A stretch of DNA of 64,000 bases from Arthrobacter sp. PAMC 25486 (lineage in GTDB: Bacteria; Actinomycetota; Actinomycetes; Actinomycetales; Micrococcaceae), in NCBI RefSeq assembly GCF_000785535.1, contig NZ_CP007595.1:992001-1056000 (forward strand), in the 5' to 3' direction. A program made the position numbers and the translations under genes. Positions 45,895-54,424 of the stretch are shown piece by piece. The notes under the pieces were generated by a model. The model saw only the letters and a list, made by a program, of their open reading frames with translations, was not told where the DNA came from and did not search any database. Each line of letters begins with the position of its first letter. Positions within the stretch are counted from its first letter, which is position 1.

Positions 45895-47175
45895 TTAGCT
45901 GCGAACCTGGCCTTCGCCCTGCACGATCCACTTGGTGGTAGTCAGTTCGGTCAGCCCCATCGGCCCGCGGGCATGCAGTTTTTGCGTGGAGATGCCCACC
46001 TCGGCACCCAAGCCAAGCTCCCCGCCGTCGGTAAAGCGTGTGCTGGCGTTCACAATGACGGCTGCCGAGTCCACCACGGCCACAAACTTCTCGGCGTTAC
46101 CCAAATCGTTGGTCAGGATCGCCTCGGTGTGCCCTGTGCTCCAGGTGCGGATGTGCGTGATCGCCTCGTCCATGGTGTCGACCATCTTCACGGCAAGATC
46201 GAGGTCCATGTATTCGGTGGCCCAGTCCTCATCCGTTGCGGCCGTCGCCGTGATGCCGGCGGGCAGAACTGCCTGGACCCGCTCGTCGACATGGAGGCGG
46301 ACGCCCGCCTTTGCCAGTGCGCTCAGAACGGCGGGGAGTACTTTAGCGTCCTTGTGGACCAGCAGCGTCTCCACGGTGTTGCAGACGCTGGGGCGCTGGG
46401 TTTTGGCGTTCAACAAAATCTCGACGCTCATCTCCTCAGCCGCACTGGCGTCAATGAAGATGTGCACATTGCCTTCCCCCGTCTCAATGACGGGCACGGC
46501 TGCGTTGGTGACAACGGTTTGAATGAGTTCGCGCCCGCCGCGGGGGATCAGGACATCCACAGCGCCGCGTGCCTTCATGATCAGGTTGGCCCCTGCACGG
46601 CCAAACTGGTCCACCGACTGCACCGCGTCGGAGGGCAGACCAACACGGTCCAGGGCGTCGCGCAGAATGTCCAGCAGCGCCTTGTTCGTGTTGGATGCCG
46701 CCGTCCCGCCACGCAGGATCACAGCATTGCCGCTCTTCAGGGCCAGTCCGGCAATGTCGACGGTGACATTGGGGCGGGCTTCATAGATGGCTGCCACCAC
46801 ACCCATGGGCACATTGATTTGACGCATGCGCAAGCCGTTGGGCAGTGTCTGTCCGCGCACCACGTTGCCAACGGGATCGGGCAGGGTGGCAAGGTTTTCC
46901 AGCGCGTCGGCAAGGCCCTGAATGCGCGGGGCGGTCAGTGTGAGCCTGTCGAGCATGGATGTTGAGGTGCCGTTGTCGCGGCCTGCTGCCACATCCTTGG
47001 CGTTGGCGGCAAGGATGCGTTCCTGGTTTTCCAGGAGCGCCTTGGCAATGGCGCGCAGTCCCTTGTCCTTCCAGGCCCGGTTGGCTCCGGCCATGCGGCG
47101 GGCGGCCCTGCGGGCACGGTCCGTGATGCCCTGAACTTCGGCGGCAACATTTTGTTCAACAATCTGCTCAGTCAT
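45895..47175 (-). CDS. proA: glutamate-5-semialdehyde dehydrogenase
   Basis: A 426-residue gamma-glutamyl phosphate reductase, second step of proline synthesis. The catalytic Cys is in KTQRPSVCNTVETLLV, and the cofactor region is MGVVAAIYEARPNVTVD. Length is normal. proB lies upstream in the same direction but is separated by the IS-disrupted locus, so ProB and ProA are no longer contiguous. Confidence 0.97.
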   Translation of the reverse strand: MTEQIVEQNVAAEVQGITDRARRAARRMAGANRAWKDKGLRAIAKALLENQERILAANAKDVAAGRDNGTSTSMLDRLTLTAPRIQGLADALENLATLPDPVGNVVRGQTLPNGLRMRQINVPMGVVAAIYEARPNVTVDIAGLALKSGNAVILRGGTAASNTNKALLDILRDALDRVGLPSDAVQSVDQFGRAGANLIMKARGAVDVLIPRGGRELIQTVVTNAAVPVIETGEGNVHIFIDASAAEEMSVEILLNAKTQRPSVCNTVETLLVHKDAKVLPAVLSALAKAGVRLHVDERVQAVLPAGITATAATDEDWATEYMDLDLAVKMVDTMDEAITHIRTWSTGHTEAILTNDLGNAEKFVAVVDSAAVIVNASTRFTDGGELGLGAEVGISTQKLHARGPMGLTELTTTKWIVQGEGQVRS

Positions 47176-47357
47176 GTCCCCAGTCTAAGCCACCGGCACC
47201 CATCGCTGCAGTGGCACATGACTCATCACGGCAATCGTGGCGTCAACGCGCAGTCTCGTTCGGGGAGCCCGTTCCGGGACGATGAGGCACAAATCGCCCC
47301 ATGGACGGCTCTGAGCGCGCCGAGAGGGGTCCCAGCCCACCATTTCCTGCGCCCCCA

Positions 47358-47414
47358 ATCGTGAAAATGGCTCCAACTCGCGAACAGGGCGCAACTTTGG
47401 CGACATGTCGCGGG
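47358..47414. repeat. TCGCGAA-type dispersed repeat, copy 1
   Basis: A block of about 57 bp containing GTGAAAATGGCTCCAACTCG, CGAACAGGGCGCAACTTTGG and CGACATGTCGCG. It matches 50242-50300 with few mismatches. The rest of 47176-47698 shows no gene I can support; short frames there are shadows. Confidence 0.7.
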
Positions 47415-47698
47415 CCCGGTTCACTCTCGAGGAACAACGCTCCGAGAATGGACCAAAACTGTCAGCTTCCACAAGCCACTATCCTCGAAAAGTCCCCAAA
47501 CTGGATGGCAACGCTGCACAATCGGCGGGGAAAACAGTAAATGGCATGGGCCAGATGCCCGCCTGAGCTTACTGGCATCCACAACGCAAGGAAAAAATCA
47601 CGTCAGTTCATGCGGCCAGACGGCCCTGTTATCCACAGATTTGCCCGATTCGGCGAAACGCCATTGAAGCGGAGGCCTGCCATGCGCAGACTCAAACC

Positions 47699-47867
47699 AT
47701 GGACACAAACAATTTGGAACAGAGGCTTAACAAGGCTTGGCCGTGGACAGCTCCACTGGCGACGACAACAGAACTTGCCAACGCAGGTTTTGGCGACCGC
47801 GCACTGGCGTCCGCGCTCAATCACGGTCTGGTATTTCGGTTGCGCCGGGGCGCGTATGTGCGGGCAG
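47699..47867 (+). pseudogene. 5' part of a DUF559/AbiEi-like gene split by an IS
   Basis: Encodes the first 56 residues (MDTNNLEQRLNKAWPWTAP... to RLRRGAYVRA) of a protein whose remainder lies at 49389-50188. The helical N-terminus with TTELANAGFGDRALASALNHG resembles the antitoxin-like wHTH domain often called AbiEi-type. The frame is interrupted at 47867 by the insertion element; joining to 49389 restores the frame exactly. Confidence 0.85.
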
Positions 47868-47894
47868 CGAAAATTGTCAAGCTGTGTGGAGTCA

Positions 47895-48998
47895 CTAGGC
47901 TATTTTTTGGGGTTCTTCGGGTTTGGGGAGGTTGATCCCTACGTGTTGGGCTGGGGCTGGTGTGGTGGGTCGTTGGCGGAACCTTCCTGGGTTTTGTTCG
48001 TAGTATTCCTGATGGGTTTTGTCACGTTGGTTCCAGAGCTCTTTCCAGGATCCGTCGTGGACTTGTGCTGGTGAGAACAAGGCGATGCCGGAGTGTTTAT
48101 GGTCGGTGCTGTACCAATGCACGTAGTCGGTGAGGTACTCTCTGGCGGCCTCGAGGCTTTCGAAGATTCGCGGGTAGTTGGGCCGGTATTTCATGGTCCG
48201 GAAACCAGACTCACTGAAGGGATTGTCGTTGGAGACGTAGGGCCGGTTGAAGGTGAGTTCCACGCCGTGGGCGGTGAGCGCGTCACGAAGCAGGTGTGAC
48301 TTCATGGCAGGGCCCGAATCCGCATGGACCACTTGCGGGGCGCCGTACCGGGCGATGGCGGCCTCGAACATCTTGACGGCGAGGTGGTCCGCCTCGCGTT
48401 CCTCGATCCGCCAGCCGACGATCTCCCGGGAGTAGATATCCATGATGGAGTAGACCTTGAAAACCGTTCCCTGCCACTTGGAATAGACGTCGGTGATGTC
48501 CCAGGACCAGACCTGGCAGGGGCCGGTGGCCTTGAGAACGGGCTTCTCAGCGGTGCCGCGTTTGCCGCCGCGTTTGGTCGGGACTGTGGGGCGTGCGTTC
48601 TGGTCCTCGTACTCTGCCGCGATCCGCCACCAGGTGCGGCGGGAGGCGATCATTACCCCGTTGTCCCAGGCCGTGGCGAAGGAATGATCCACGGAGTTGT
48701 TCTTCTCCCAGCCGGCCAGGATGAACTCAAGAATCCAGTCCTGATGGATGGTGCTGATCCGGCTTTCATAGGCCCGGTCCCCCTGGTGGATGGGGTTCTG
48801 GACGCCTGGGCGGGGATTGAACCTGTAGTGCCAGGTCCCACGCGATACACCCGCAAGTTTCAGGGCCGTCCGCTGGGAACCGGTGACCTCTTTCAGCTCC
48901 AGGACGAGAGTGTTCTCAGCGGCTATGAACGCTTCTGAGCGCTCGTCGGGGGCGTATCGGGCTCTGGCACGTTCAACTCGTGCAAGAGCCCTATAGCT
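47895..48998 (-). CDS. IS3-like transposase OrfB (DDE integrase)
   Basis: An rve-type integrase read in the -1 frame relative to OrfA; from the slip site it is 367 residues. The catalytic DDE residues are in SWDITDVYSKWQG, VVHADSGPAMKS and NPFSESGFRTMK. The start of 265 residues at 48692 would miss the N-terminal part (ALARVERARARYAPDERSEAF...), which is in frame and transposase-like. So production as an OrfAB fusion of about 482 residues by frameshift is likely. Confidence 0.9.
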   Translation of the reverse strand, partial: SYRALARVERARARYAPDERSEAFIAAENTLVLELKEVTGSQRTALKLAGVSRGTWHYRFNPRPGVQNPIHQGDRAYESRISTIHQDWILEFILAGWEKNNSVDHSFATAWDNGVMIASRRTWWRIAAEYEDQNARPTVPTKRGGKRGTAEKPVLKATGPCQVWSWDITDVYSKWQGTVFKVYSIMDIYSREIVGWRIEEREADHLAVKMFEAAIARYGAPQVVHADSGPAMKSHLLRDALTAHGVELTFNRPYVSNDNPFSESGFRTMKYRPNYPRIFESLEAAREYLTDYVHWYSTDHKHSGIALFSPAQVHDGSWKELWNQRDKTHQEYYEQNPGRFRQRPTTPAPAQHVGINLPKPEEPQKIA

Positions 48999-49342
48999 TT
49001 TCCCAGTGCTGAATTTGACCCTTCTAGCTCAGCAATACGCTTCTGGAGTTTTTCGACTTCGACACGATGGGCGGCTATCTCTTTCGCGCGTGCTTTTTCA
49101 AACGCGGAGAGTTCACGATTTGTTGGGACCATACCTCCATGCTCTCGCGGAATCAGGCCCCGGTCGATATCTCCCTGGACCACCATCGTGCGCCATCTGC
49201 GGAAGATCCATTCGGAAATCGAATGCGAGGCAAGCCACTCCCTCCGTGACCCATGCGGCTGCAAATAGTACTCATGCACGAACTCACGGATCTCTTCACG
49301 GGTAAATCCCTTGTTATCAACGGCCACGGTCGGCTCCTTCAA
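48923..49342 (-). CDS. IS3-like transposase OrfA (HTH)
   Basis: A 139-residue protein with a helix-turn-helix region (FTREEIREFVHEYYLQPHGSRREWLASHSISEWIFRRWR) and a C-terminal leucine-zipper-like coiled coil (KARAKEIAAHRVEVEKLQKRIAELEGSNSALGKAIGLLHEL). It binds the element ends. The slippery heptamer GGGAAAA (48998-49004 on the minus strand) lies in its 3' third. Confidence 0.85.
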   Translation of the reverse strand: MKEPTVAVDNKGFTREEIREFVHEYYLQPHGSRREWLASHSISEWIFRRWRTMVVQGDIDRGLIPREHGGMVPTNRELSAFEKARAKEIAAHRVEVEKLQKRIAELEGSNSALGKAIGLLHELNVPEPDTPPTSAQKRS

Positions 49343-49388
49343 TCAACGGTTAATGAGTGACTCACAACCAGCTTGACGCAGAGGGCAG

Positions 49389-50188
49389 CTCTCTGGCGGC
49401 AATCGAAACCGTGGGAACGCGAGAAGCTCCGACTCTATGCACACGTGTTGACGGTGCCTGGCGAACCGGTCTATTCACACTTCAGCGCTGCCCGGCTGCA
49501 CGGATTATTCATTTGGAACTGCAGCGCACTGGTGCACATCACAGCTCCAGCTCCGGCTTCAGGCGCTAGCAGCGCGAAGGATGTGAAGTCACACCACGAT
49601 GTGCTGGACGATGCCGAACTTGAACCTTTGACCTTGCAAAACGGCAGCAACGTACTGGCCACAACCTTGGAGCGGACGGTGGTGGACTGCGCAAGGGTTG
49701 GCGGTTTTGCAGAGGCTGTGATTATCGGCGACCACGCTCTCGCCAGCGGTGCCCGGCTGGATGTCATGTGGGACATGGTCAACTCCTCGACAGGGCGCCG
49801 CGGAGTGAGGCGTGCCCGCCGGGTACTGAGATCCTTGGACGGGCATTCGGAATCCCCGGGCGAATCACGGACACGGCTGATCATTGCCACCATGAAGATC
49901 GACCAACCACAACTGCAAAGGGAACTGCTCGCCGGAGACAAACTCTATCGACCGGATTTTGTCTGGGAGAAACAACGATTGATCGTCGAGTTTGACGGTG
50001 ACATCAAATACTTCTCCTATCGACGTACTGCCGAAGTCATTTTGGAGGAGCGGAAACGTGAACGCCGCCTGATGGAAGCTGGCTGGCGGTTTGTCCGGCT
50101 CGAATGGAAAGACCTCGCCCATCCCGGAGAGGTACAACGTCGAATTTTGACTGTTTACAACGCCCCGTTCATGGCTTTGGCTGCCTGA
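49389..50188 (+). pseudogene. 3' part of the IS-split DUF559/AbiEi-like gene
   Basis: Encodes about 266 residues that continue the protein broken at 47867 (ALWRQSKPWEREKLRLYAHVLTVPGEPVYSHFSAARLHG). The C-terminal part RPDFVWEKQRLIVEFDGDIKYFSYRRTAEVILEERKRERRLMEAGWRFVRLEWKDL is a PD-(D/E)XK, DUF559-like nuclease fold. The rebuilt protein has 322 residues. A TTG at 49373 could start an isolated fragment, but it would lack the N-terminal domain. Such proteins are often single genes in Arthrobacter; the function is unknown. Confidence 0.85.
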
Positions 50189-50241
50189 AGCTTCCTCAGA
50201 TACGCCGAAAATGGGGTAAACACGCAAGATCGAGGACCATC

Positions 50242-50300
50242 ATCTCGCGAAAATGACTCTAGCTCGCGAAGAGGGCGCAACCTTGACGGCATGTCGCGAG
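50242..50300. repeat. TCGCGAA-type dispersed repeat, copy 2
   Basis: ATCTCGCGAAAATGACTC, GCTCGCGAAGAGGGCGCAAC and GGCATGTCGCGAG match 47358-47414. The two copies bracket the disrupted gene and its IS. Confidence 0.7.
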
Positions 50301-50339
50301 CAAGACCCATCCTCAGCAAAACACTCACGTCAAGGCGCC

Positions 50340-50440
50340 GGTTGGCCCCGGTTTCGGGACGAGACACAAGCCTGGCTGCGGGTTGGACCAGGTTTCGGGA
50401 CGAGACACAAGCCTGGATGCGGATTGGCCCCGGTGCCGCA
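50340..50440. repeat. 41-bp tandem repeat, about 2.4 copies
   Basis: Units of 41 bp contain GGTTTCGGGACGAGACACAA and GCCTGG(A/C)TGCGG. Two full units and part of a third, with three or so substitutions. It lies between the DUF559-like gene and proB. Confidence 0.75.
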
Positions 50441-50497
50441 GCCATGCCCCCCTGTGGAAGGCGAGCTCACCGACGCCAGCGGGGTAACGCGGGGTGG

Positions 50498-51649
50498 TCA
50501 GCGGTTCAGTAGCACCAGGTCGTCGACGTGCACCACTTCGCGCTCAAATTCACGGCCCAGTTCCTTGGCCAACGCCTTGGTGGAGCGTCCGAGCATTTGC
50601 GGCAGGTCCGAATGCCGGTAGTTAACGAGGCCGTGGGCGAACACGTGACCGTTTGCGTCGCTGATCTCCACCGCGTCGCCGGCATCAAAGTCGCCCGTGA
50701 CGCCCGTTATCCCGGCCGGGAGCAGCGACTTGTGCCGCTCCCCCACAGCCCGCACAGCGCCGTCGTCCAACACCAGGCGGCCACGAAGGTCGGCCAGGTG
50801 GGCCAGCCACAGCATGCGCACGGGGCGCTTGTTGCCGTTGATGCCGAACCAGGTACCCACATCTTGCCCGGCAAGCGCCGCCCCGGCCTGGCCGGTGGAG
50901 GTGACAAGGGCCGGGATCCCGGTCTCGGCGGCGATCATGGCCGCCTGCACCTTCGTGGCCATGCCGCCCGTGCCAACCCCTGCCTTGCCAGCACTGCCAA
51001 TGACAATACCTTCCAAGTCCTCGGGTGAATCCACCTGGCTGATCCGGGTTGCCCCTGCAGACGGCGGGCCATCGTAGAGGGCATCGACGTCGGAGAGCAG
51101 CACGAGTGCATCGGCCTTGACCAGATGAGCCACGAGGGCGGCGAGCCTGTCGTTGTCGCCGAAGCGGATCTCGTGAGTGGCCACGGTGTCATTCTCATTG
51201 ACGATCGGGACCACGCCCAAATGCAGCAGACGCTCAAGGGCCCGGTGCGCGTTGACGTATTGGTGGCGGCGGGTGAGGTCTTCCGCCGTCAACAGCACCT
51301 GGGACGCCGTGACCCCGTGGGCGGTGAAGGCCTGGTTGTAGTGGGCCATCAGCAGGCCCTGCCCCACACTGGCCGCGGCTTGTTGCGTGGCCAGGTCCTT
51401 GGGCCGCCGGGACAGGCCCAGCGGCAGCAGGCCGGCCGAAATGGCGCCCGAAGACACCAAGATGATCTCGGTTCCCGCCAGCCGGCGCTGCGCCAGCACG
51501 TCTACCAGGTTCCGCAGCGCCTCTTCCGAGATGCCGCCGGCAACTGAGGTCAGTGATGACGAACCAACCTTGACCACGATGCGGGCCGCAGTGGCCATCT
51601 CGCCTCGCGAATTCAGCGTGGCAGCCCGGTCCTGTCCCTTGGTTCCCAT
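50498..51649 (-). CDS. proB: glutamate 5-kinase
   Basis: A 383-residue first enzyme of proline synthesis. The amino-acid kinase domain has VVKVGSSSLT, VSSGAISAGL, NENDTVATHEIRFGDNDRLAALVA and SDVDALYDG, and the C-terminal PUA domain is GITGVTGDFDAGDAVEISDANG...HSDLPQMLG. ATG 51649 overlaps the obgE stop (TAATG). It is separated from proA by the disrupted locus. Confidence 0.97.
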   Translation of the reverse strand: MGTKGQDRAATLNSRGEMATAARIVVKVGSSSLTSVAGGISEEALRNLVDVLAQRRLAGTEIILVSSGAISAGLLPLGLSRRPKDLATQQAAASVGQGLLMAHYNQAFTAHGVTASQVLLTAEDLTRRHQYVNAHRALERLLHLGVVPIVNENDTVATHEIRFGDNDRLAALVAHLVKADALVLLSDVDALYDGPPSAGATRISQVDSPEDLEGIVIGSAGKAGVGTGGMATKVQAAMIAAETGIPALVTSTGQAGAALAGQDVGTWFGINGNKRPVRMLWLAHLADLRGRLVLDDGAVRAVGERHKSLLPAGITGVTGDFDAGDAVEISDANGHVFAHGLVNYRHSDLPQMLGRSTKALAKELGREFEREVVHVDDLVLLNR

Positions 51650-53265
51650 TACTTCTGCGCTGCACCTGTGTCGTCGGAATCGCCATCAGCGGCCAGATCT
51701 GCGTCGATGACGTGGGTCTTGACAGCATTGCGGTTCGTTGATTCGGTCCAAATGCCGGCCTTGCGTTCGGTTTCCAGCTCCGCGCGGCCGGCGGCCCTGG
51801 CGTCGCGCCGGTCCTGCTGTTCCTGGCGCTTTTGCGTGCGGGTGGGCCGGTCGCCCAGGTCCAGCAAGCGCAGGTCGGTGCCGCGGGGTGCGGCCAGGTG
51901 CTCGGCACCGCCCATCATGGTGGGCTCCCAGTCAAAGATCATGCCGCCGTTGTCCCCGCCAATGACAACCGTGTCACCTGGGGTTGCGCCGGCCTTGAAC
52001 AGCCCGGTTTCAACACCGATCTTGGCAAGCCGGTCGGCCAGGTAGCCGATGGCTTCTTCGTTCTGGAAGTCCGTCTGCTTCACCCAGCGCTCAGGCTTTT
52101 CACCGCGCACCCGGAACAGCGGTTCAAGGTTGCGTTCCTCACGGTGAATGGTGAACGCAGCTGCGTTGACCGCACGCGGACGCAACACAACAGGAACAAC
52201 CTTTGCTGGCGTGTCAATGACGGCCTGACGGGCCGCGCTGACGATTTCTGCCATGGCAAAGCCCAGAGCCTTCAAGCCTTCATGGCTGGCGGCCGAGACG
52301 TCAAACACGCGGTAGCCGCGGGCTTCCAAGTCTGCACGCACAAACCCGGCCATATCCCGTCCGTCGGGGGAATCGACCTTGTTCAGGGCGATCAGGCGGG
52401 GGCGGGCGTTCAAGGGAACAACATCGCCGTCCGAGCCGGCAAAGCTCATGTCGACGTCGTACCGGTCAAGCTCGCGTTCGATGATGGCCAGGTCGGAAAT
52501 GGGGTCACGGTCCGCCTCAAGTGCGGCACAGTCAAGGACGTGCACAATGGCTGCGCAGCGTTCAACGTGGCGCAGGAAGTTGTGGCCCAGGCCCTTGCCT
52601 TCGCTGGCACCCTCGATGAGTCCGGGGACATCGGCCATGGTGAAGCGGACGTCGCCCGCCTGGACCACGCCAAGGTTGGGGATCAGCGTGGTGAACGGGT
52701 AGTCGGCAATCTTGGGGCGGGCAGCAGACATGGCTGCGATCAAGCTGGACTTGCCGGCCGAGGGGAAGCCCACCAGCGCAATGTCTGCAATGGACTTCAG
52801 TTCAAGGACAATGTCCTGCTCGGTGCCGTCAACGCCGAGCAGGAAAAAGCCCGGTGCCCTGCGTTTTTGTGAGGACAGGGCGGCATTGCCGAGCCCGCCC
52901 TGTCCGCCGGCGGCGGCGACGTATTCGGTGCCAATGCCAACGAGGTCGGCCAGGACATTGCCGTCACGGTCCTTGATGACGGTGCCATCGGGAACCTCAA
53001 GGAGCAGGGATTCCCCGTCTTTGCCGTCACGCCAGTCGCCCATGCCGGGCTGGCCGTTGCCACCGCGGCGGTGGGGGGCGTGGTGAAAGTCAAGCAAGGT
53101 GGTGGTTTGGTCGCTGACCCGGAAGGTGACACTGCCGCCGTCGCCGCCCTTACCGCCGTCGGGCCCGCCCAAAGGCTTAAACTTTTCACGTTTAACCGAG
53201 ACGCAGCCATGGCCGCCAGTCCCGCCGGATACGTGCAGAACAACCCGGTCAACGAAGCTGGCCAA
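51649..53265 (-). CDS. obgE: GTPase ObgE/CgtA
   Basis: A 538-residue Obg GTPase involved in 50S maturation and stress control. It has an N-terminal Gly-rich Obg domain (1-158), a GTPase domain with [10 protein letters not shown] (about 168) and [20 protein letters not shown] at G4, then the OCT domain (about 340-430) that is specific to Gram-positive Obg, and an acidic tail. It lies between rpmA and proB, as in most actinobacteria. Confidence 0.97.
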   Translation of the reverse strand: MASFVDRVVLHVSGGTGGHGCVSVKREKFKPLGGPDGGKGGDGGSVTFRVSDQTTTLLDFHHAPHRRGGNGQPGMGDWRDGKDGESLLLEVPDGTVIKDRDGNVLADLVGIGTEYVAAAGGQGGLGNAALSSQKRRAPGFFLLGVDGTEQDIVLELKSIADIALVGFPSAGKSSLIAAMSAARPKIADYPFTTLIPNLGVVQAGDVRFTMADVPGLIEGASEGKGLGHNFLRHVERCAAIVHVLDCAALEADRDPISDLAIIERELDRYDVDMSFAGSDGDVVPLNARPRLIALNKVDSPDGRDMAGFVRADLEARGYRVFDVSAASHEGLKALGFAMAEIVSAARQAVIDTPAKVVPVVLRPRAVNAAAFTIHREERNLEPLFRVRGEKPERWVKQTDFQNEEAIGYLADRLAKIGVETGLFKAGATPGDTVVIGGDNGGMIFDWEPTMMGGAEHLAAPRGTDLRLLDLGDRPTRTQKRQEQQDRRDARAAGRAELETERKAGIWTESTNRNAVKTHVIDADLAADGDSDDTGAAQK

Positions 53266-53400
53266 TGAAATCTCCTTGAATTGAATTTACGCTGGTGCAC
53301 CAATTCTAGTCCGCGAGGGACCTGCCCCTGATGCCGGGCAGTGTGTTAAAAGCCAGTGGAGCGGACCAGGCGGTCCGCTCCACTGAGAAAAGCTTTGGTA

Positions 53401-53658
53401 TTAGACCGCAGCTGCAACGATGTTGACAACGCGACGTCCACGACGCGTGCCGAACTCGACTGCGCCTGCGTCCAATGCGAACAACGTGTCATCCTTGCCA
53501 CGGCCGACGCTTACGCCGGGGTGGAAGTGTGTGCCGCGCTGGCGAACGATGATTTCGCCAGCCTTGACAACCTGACCGCCGAAGCGCTTTACACCCAGGT
53601 ACTGAGCGTTGGAGTCACGGCCGTTGCGAGTGGAACTCGCACCCTTTTTATGTGCCAT
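53401..53658 (-). CDS. rpmA: 50S ribosomal protein L27
   Basis: An 85-residue L27 starting [28 protein letters not shown], reaching the peptidyl-transferase centre. Hallmarks are [28 protein letters not shown]. It starts directly at the usual MAHKKG, with no Firmicutes-type cleaved N-terminal extension. Upstream of obgE. Confidence 0.98.
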   Translation of the reverse strand: MAHKKGASSTRNGRDSNAQYLGVKRFGGQVVKAGEIIVRQRGTHFHPGVSVGRGKDDTLFALDAGAVEFGTRRGRRVVNIVAAAV

Positions 53659-53717
53659 TTGAAAATGCCTGCCTTTTTACTAAAAGATTCTAAGTTGATC
53701 GAACTTTTGATCGCTTA

Positions 53718-54026
53718 TTAAGCGATTGAAGTGATCTTGACCTTGGACAGTTCCTGACGGTGGCCCTGACGCTTCTTGTAACCGGTCTTGTTCTTGTACT
53801 TCTGGATGACGATCTTCGGCCCGCGAAGATCCTCCAACTTCTCAGCCGTAACCTTTACATTAGCCAGGTCCTTCGCGGCGGTGGTGAGCTTGTCACCATC
53901 TACCAGGAGCAAAGCGGGCAGCTCAAACGTGCTGCCAACTCCACCGGGGACGCGGTTCATGGTCACGTGGTCTCCAACGGAAACCTTTTCTTGACGGCCG
54001 CCTGCGCGGACAATCGCGTACACCAC
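53718..54026 (-). CDS. rplU: 50S ribosomal protein L21
   Basis: A 102-residue L21 ([25 protein letters not shown] to [20 protein letters not shown]). I choose GTG 54026, with a GTGAG sequence 7 nt upstream; GTG 54038 would add four residues. First gene of rplU-rpmA-obgE. The 386-bp stretch upstream to 54424 shows no gene, only a GC-rich dyad at 54284-54311. Confidence 0.97.
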   Translation of the reverse strand: MVYAIVRAGGRQEKVSVGDHVTMNRVPGGVGSTFELPALLLVDGDKLTTAAKDLANVKVTAEKLEDLRGPKIVIQKYKNKTGYKKRQGHRQELSKVKITSIA

Positions 54027-54424
54027 TGGGGAACTCACTTCTCTCGACGTTTATTACAAAGTTTTTATGCCGGCTTGGATCAGATTTGATCGCCGCCAAC
54101 CGCATGCGCCGCAGTTCAAAATAGAACAGACGCGGGGTGCATACTATGTGCCTCAACGCCGTGGACCTCAATGGAGTTCTGCCATGGAGTGGTTGCCCTA
54201 GGTGTTGGCGTAAGCACCGAAGATCAAGAATACGCTAATTCTAGCTCCGGGAGCAAATGACACTGGTTCGCGTTCCTCAGGGCGCCCTGCGCAACGCAGT
54301 GTTGCAAGGGCATTCCAGCGGAGTTCAGCAAACCGTACTGAACAACTTTAGCGTGCCTGAGCCGCTGATGTGCGATTTCTGCCCGTGACGCGCCGCCTTT
54401 TTCACCGAAGACGGGTGGTCTTAA

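Larger units (their letters stand above)
47868..49382 (-). mobile_element. IS3-family-like insertion sequence (about 1.5 kb)
   Basis: It carries orfA (48923-49342) and an overlapping orfB (to 47895) on the minus strand. Imperfect terminal inverted repeats are GTCAAGCTGTGTGGAGTCACT at the left (from 47876) and its relative GTCAAGCTGGTTGTGAGTCACT at the right (to 49377). The 6-bp direct repeat GGGCAG flanks it (47862-47867 and 49383-49388), and excising the element plus one copy restores the interrupted gene. No second copy is in the window. Confidence 0.9.

Noticed and set aside
47541..48074. Plus-strand 177-codon frame overlapping the DUF559-like 5' end and the IS
   Set aside because: It crosses the IS boundary and is antisense to orfB. 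The frame at 47699 matches the conserved protein instead.
50155..50445. Minus-strand 96-codon frame across the repeats at 50.2-50.4 kb
   Set aside because: It runs through the dispersed and tandem repeats. Its likeness to the frame at 47185-47472 comes from the shared DNA repeat, not from a protein family.
47176..50497. A toxin-antitoxin system at the DUF559/AbiEi-like locus
   Set aside because: The AbiEi-like N-terminus is fused to a nuclease-like domain and no AbiEii-type toxin lies next to it. It looks like a solitary gene that is now broken.
54284..54311. GC dyad downstream of thiD-tenA as a terminator
   Set aside because: The stem is imperfect and no T-run follows on the minus strand. 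The evidence is too weak to call it.
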